From positions 1 through 6,427 of the forward strand of contig NZ_JAUSCG010000121.1 of assembly GCF_030651615.1 (NCBI RefSeq): DNA of 6,427 nucleotides, in the 5' to 3' direction. Below, in pieces: positions 4,110-6,427 of the stretch; within the stretch, counting starts at the first letter, position 1, and each line of letters begins with the position of its first letter. The translations under genes and the position numbers were made by a program. Under the pieces are notes generated by a model that was not told where the DNA came from, searched no databases, and worked only from the letters and a program-made list of their open reading frames with translations. This DNA is from Methanocalculus sp. (lineage in GTDB: Archaea > Halobacteriota > Methanomicrobia > Methanomicrobiales > Methanocorpusculaceae).

Positions 4110-5030
4110 TCAGGTCCGAAGGACGATCTGCCCCGGTTCAATATACTGGCCGCAGCCGAGCATCCAGGTGCCATCGACATCTGTTAGATAACTGATCTTG
4201 AGATCAGTCATATTCGTAAACGGGTTCACCGAGTAGTAATCGACCATTCCGCCACCGCTCTTTGCTCTCTCCATAAACGCCTGAATATGGTGGCTTCCAA
4301 ACGGATCAGTGGCATTGAGCCGGTTAACACCGATCATATCGGGGCGATAGGGCCAGGCAAGGACGGTCCCGTCATACTCATAGGCGAAGATATAGAGATC
4401 CCCGTCAATAAAATCCCCCTCTTCGTTATTGAATGTTGCAATGGCAACGTCTCTCCCGTTCTTAAGGGCATATGCTTTTGCATCATCGACAAATGCACGG
4501 AGTTTCTGGGTGATCAGAAGATCATCACGTGTATAGACCCCTGCCCCGATCCAGTAGGTATCATCGACCGGACGGACATAGCTGATCTTCAGTTTTTGAG
4601 GCTGATCACCGGCAGGATAGGGGTAATGGTAGAGGATATATCCGCCCCCGCTCTCTGCGAGTTTGATCTCAATTTCGGTATATGGCTTGCCGGAGGCATC
4701 CAGCAGAGGCATGAAGTCTTCACCGACCATCTCCGGCTGGAAGGGGAGGGCAAGAGCAATACCTGAATAATCGAGTGCATAGACGTAGATGTCATCGGTC
4801 ACAAACGGGCCCGATGGATCTCCAAATGCGGCGATCGCCTCCTCTCTTCCGTTCTCCAATGCCCAGATCGCAGAAGTATCGACGTACTCTTTGAGCTCAA
4901 GTGATGTCTCTGGTGTCTTAAGATCCGGATAATCAGTTGTTCTGCTTGCTGTTTCCGGTGCTGTCCCTGTGCATCCGGCTCCGATGATGAGAAGGGCAAG
5001 GATGATGATGGCGGGTATCCGTTGATGCAT
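4110..5030 (-). CDS. Lipoprotein with two tandem Cache-like domains
   Basis: This 306-aa protein has a lipoprotein signal (MHQRIPAIIILALLIIGAG, then Cys20), so it should be anchored outside the cytoplasmic membrane. The mature part is two copies of one domain, about 47-166 and 177-297. The copies align throughout. LKEYVDTSAIWALENGREEA matches LRAFVDDAKAYALKNGRDVA, and DDIYVYALDYSGIALALPF matches GDLYIFAYEYDGTVLAWPY. PEMVG matches PDMIG, SGGGYILYHY matches SGGGMVDYYS, LKISYVRPVDDTYWIGAGVY matches LKISYLTDVDGTWMLGCGQY. This helix, YxYxxxxxG, SGGG, K-V/I-S-Y, G-x-Y layout is that of Cache-type small-ligand sensor domains usually found in chemoreceptors and histidine kinases. Here no transmembrane output domain follows, so it is a free binding lipoprotein, possibly presenting a ligand to another receptor. 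The ligand is unknown. No Shine-Dalgarno site precedes the ATG. Confidence 0.85.
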   Translation of the reverse strand: MHQRIPAIIILALLIIGAGCTGTAPETASRTTDYPDLKTPETSLELKEYVDTSAIWALENGREEAIAAFGDPSGPFVTDDIYVYALDYSGIALALPFQPEMVGEDFMPLLDASGKPYTEIEIKLAESGGGYILYHYPYPAGDQPQKLKISYVRPVDDTYWIGAGVYTRDDLLITQKLRAFVDDAKAYALKNGRDVAIATFNNEEGDFIDGDLYIFAYEYDGTVLAWPYRPDMIGVNRLNATDPFGSHHIQAFMERAKSGGGMVDYYSVNPFTNMTDLKISYLTDVDGTWMLGCGQYIEPGQIVLRT

Positions 5031-5054
5031 ACAGGTTCGATACTCGATTCGTCA

Positions 5055-5064
5055 ACTTAAATCT
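5055..5064 (-). promoter_or_regulatory. TATA-like promoter of the Cache lipoprotein gene
   Basis: The minus strand reads AGATTTAAGT. A start about 25 bases downstream would fall near 5034, a few bases before the ATG at 5030. This agrees with the absence of a Shine-Dalgarno site and suggests a leaderless or nearly leaderless mRNA. A second TATA-like AGATATAGAC (about 5074-5083) would give a leader of about 25 bases. Confidence 0.35.
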
Positions 5065-5244
5065 TTCTAAATGGTCTATATCTGTACATAAGGAGGATTG
5101 TTATTGCAAAATAATTGATTATTTCCTCTGTCCAGGTGTGTATTCCTATCACCAACAAAATCAGAGGATGGGTCAGTCCAAATAGTTTTCTCCAAAAGAC
5201 TGGAGTCATGGTATGATACAGACGTACATGCCGAATGGTGTAGG

Positions 5245-5251
5245 ATTATAT
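5245..5251 (+). promoter_or_regulatory. TATA box of the DUF4013 gene
   Basis: ATTATAT in the divergent spacer (5031-5286) would start transcription near 5274, about 13 bases before the GTG start. Only a weak GGGAT is available as ribosome site. The rest of the spacer shows no gene. Confidence 0.35.
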
Positions 5252-5286
5252 TCGAGGGGAGCGTTCTTCTGTCTGCTGGGATAATT

Positions 5287-5985
5287 GTGGATTTTATCAG
5301 ATTGGTCGCTGATGCCGGTGCGTACACACAAAATGCCTTCACCCGAAAACGAGCCCGGTGGCCTCTCTTCATCATATCGAAGTACCTCGTCTATCCGCTC
5401 TTTCTTGGGTACATAGTCGAGATATACCGGGGGAAGATGCCATCGGCATCGGATGACCCGTATGAGTTTATTCAGGATGAACCCCACTGGTTCTCCCTCT
5501 TCTTAAATGGCATCAGGCTTCTGATCATCAAGATACTCTATACAATGCCAATTATTGTCACGCTTGGTCCTATTCTCATCACATTCTTCTTTGGTGATGG
5601 AGATGCCCTGACCACCATGGCATCGGATGTCTATGGTATCCCGGAAGTGGTGCTGATTACGATGGGGATGCTGGTTGGCCTCTTTATCTTCCTGTACACC
5701 TTCATCATCGGGATCAATCTCCCTATTGGACTGATCCGCTTCTCAAGAACCGGCTCGATGAGGGAAGCATTCAGATTTGGTGCTATTATTGGGGATATCG
5801 GAAAGATCGGGCGGCTCAGGTACATCTTCAGTACCCTCTTTATTATTACCGGGATTGGAGCCATTGAGTATGCGATGGCACAGGTGCCGATCATCGGCTG
5901 GCTTCTGATCATCATCCTTTCCCCCGTGATCGCCGTCTTCTCTGCACGGTACTTCACCCTCGTCTATGACAGCATACCCGGTTGA
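5287..5985 (+). CDS. DUF4013 integral membrane protein
   Basis: This 232-aa protein starts at GTG 5287, giving MDFIRLVADAGAYTQNAF. The MD-hydrophobic opening and the following basic RKRARW before the first helix match DUF4013 starts. Membrane helices are likely at about 25-46, 74-102, 120-150 (perhaps two short ones), 178-198 and 201-222. A GYIVEIYRG segment (41-49), which follows helix 1 in this family, and the C-terminal SPVIAVFSARYFTLVYD are characteristic. Length is within the family's usual range of about 200-250. Function is unknown; the family is common in methanogens and some bacteria and resembles other multi-helix integral membrane families with an inner-membrane fold. It is divergent from the Cache lipoprotein gene, and the spacer could hold shared control sites. 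Confidence 0.8.
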   Translation: MDFIRLVADAGAYTQNAFTRKRARWPLFIISKYLVYPLFLGYIVEIYRGKMPSASDDPYEFIQDEPHWFSLFLNGIRLLIIKILYTMPIIVTLGPILITFFFGDGDALTTMASDVYGIPEVVLITMGMLVGLFIFLYTFIIGINLPIGLIRFSRTGSMREAFRFGAIIGDIGKIGRLRYIFSTLFIITGIGAIEYAMAQVPIIGWLLIIILSPVIAVFSARYFTLVYDSIPG

Positions 5986-6195
5986 GCGCTCTTCCTCCTC
6001 TCCCCGTGTATGCAGAATAGTTCCATCCGGTTAATGAACCCGGACGAAAGTCGTGGTGTTGCCCCTCCATCCTCCTGATCGCCCTGGTTCAGGACGGAGT
6101 GCAATAGGTCTCCTCACTTTTAGATTGTGAAGATATCCGGGTCATAAACAGATCCGTGTGAGAAAGATTATGCCTGCAACAAACAATATATATTT
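5986..6195 (+). other. Intergenic region before the receiver gene
   Basis: There is no gene in these 210 bp. A short + strand frame of 9 codons (ATG 6170 to TGA 6197-6199) overlaps the start of the receiver gene as ATGA. It has no Shine-Dalgarno site and may be chance. Confidence 0.35.
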
Positions 6196-6427
6196 ATGAT
6201 ATCGACATGCGGAAGTACAAAACCAATCTCCCTCCTGTATGTCGATGACGAACCTGCTCTTCTTGAAATTGGCAAGATATTCCTGGAAAAATCCGGTAAT
6301 GTAATTGTTACAACGGCACAGGGTCCTCCAGAGGCATTCAGACTCCTCTCCAGAGAATCATACGACGCGATCATCTCCGACTATCAGATGCCGGAGATGG
6401 ATGGTCTTTCTTTCCTCAAAGAGCTCA
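6196..6427 (+). CDS. Response-regulator receiver domain protein, 5' part
   Basis: The first 77 codons are visible and the gene runs off the right edge. From ATG 6196 the product reads MISTCGSTKP, then ISLLYVDDEP, the first strand and acidic pocket of a receiver domain (Asp17, Asp18). Helix 1 follows (ALLEIGKIFLEKSG). The phospho-acceptor motif is SDYQMPEMDG, with Asp62 as the phosphorylated Asp. The conserved Thr/Ser and Lys would come later. In Methanomicrobiales this receiver type usually continues into PAS and histidine-kinase domains, but the output here cannot be seen. No Shine-Dalgarno site precedes the ATG. A run of TA directly before it (CAATATATATTT, 6184-6195) is too close to serve as its promoter; TTTTAGA near 6118-6124 is an alternative. 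The frame has a stop at 6145-6147 and no other ATG, GTG or TTG before 6196. Confidence 0.85.
   Translation, partial: MISTCGSTKPISLLYVDDEPALLEIGKIFLEKSGNVIVTTAQGPPEAFRLLSRESYDAIISDYQMPEMDGLSFLKEL

Noticed and set aside
4287..4766. 159-codon + strand frame inside the Cache gene
   Set aside because: It is antisense to a clear two-domain lipoprotein and is a shadow of its codon pattern.
5631..5957. 108-codon minus-strand frame inside the DUF4013 gene
   Set aside because: It is antisense to the membrane helices; its apparent Ile/Pro-rich pattern mirrors the coding strand.
6170..6199. Short upstream frame overlapping the receiver start as ATGA
   Set aside because: It has nine codons and no Shine-Dalgarno site, and lies in a TA-rich run. 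Translational coupling is possible but not supported.
1..6427. CRISPR array, insertion-sequence ends or toxin-antitoxin pair
   Set aside because: No regularly spaced direct repeats or transposase were seen. The RHH protein could be an antitoxin, but no toxin-like partner gene lies next to it.

Overview
The window looks like chromosomal DNA from a methanogenic euryarchaeon, most likely of the order Methanomicrobiales. The evidence is a DUF4382 lipoprotein, a DUF4013 membrane protein, a lipoprotein with two Cache-like repeats, a response-regulator receiver domain with the SDYQMPEMDG motif, archaeal TATA-type promoters, Shine-Dalgarno sites of the GGTGAT type, and oligo-T terminators. The genus cannot be fixed from the sequence alone.

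Left edge (1-676): the end of an integrated element. The minus strand carries the N-terminal part of a tyrosine-recombinase integrase. It is open from the window edge back to position 455, and its first 15 codons are the antisense of the 3' half of a tRNA-Val(CAC) (411-455: anticodon loop, variable loop, T arm, 3' acceptor strand, discriminator A). The matching 5' half is absent. This is the layout expected for the int(C) end (attR) of an SSV-type integrated element whose body lies to the left. A tRNA-style oligo-T terminator follows on the other side. Next is a small ribbon-helix-helix (RHH) gene on the minus strand with its own TATA box, Shine-Dalgarno site and a 20-bp operator-like palindrome. 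It lies in the same reading frame as the integrase and is separated from it by one TAG.

Middle (1068-3670): a run of small envelope and stress-type genes, apparently each with its own promoter. They are a DUF4382 lipoprotein, a CsbD-family protein (58 aa), a DUF1328-type two-helix membrane protein (51 aa, GTG start), a convergent gene for a 62-aa Gln/Glu/Asp/Lys/Arg-rich, apparently disordered protein, a 170-aa coiled-coil plus two-helix membrane protein, and a 47-aa membrane miniprotein on the minus strand. CsbD and DUF1328 proteins are general-stress proteins in bacteria, so this block may be an envelope-stress neighbourhood. That is inference.

Right part (3671-6427): a 440-bp gap holding a candidate small RNA, a minus-strand lipoprotein with two tandem Cache-like repeats, a divergently transcribed DUF4013 membrane protein, and the start of a receiver-domain signalling protein cut off by the window end. 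The Cache lipoprotein could be an extracytoplasmic ligand-binding partner for such signalling systems, but nothing here links them directly.
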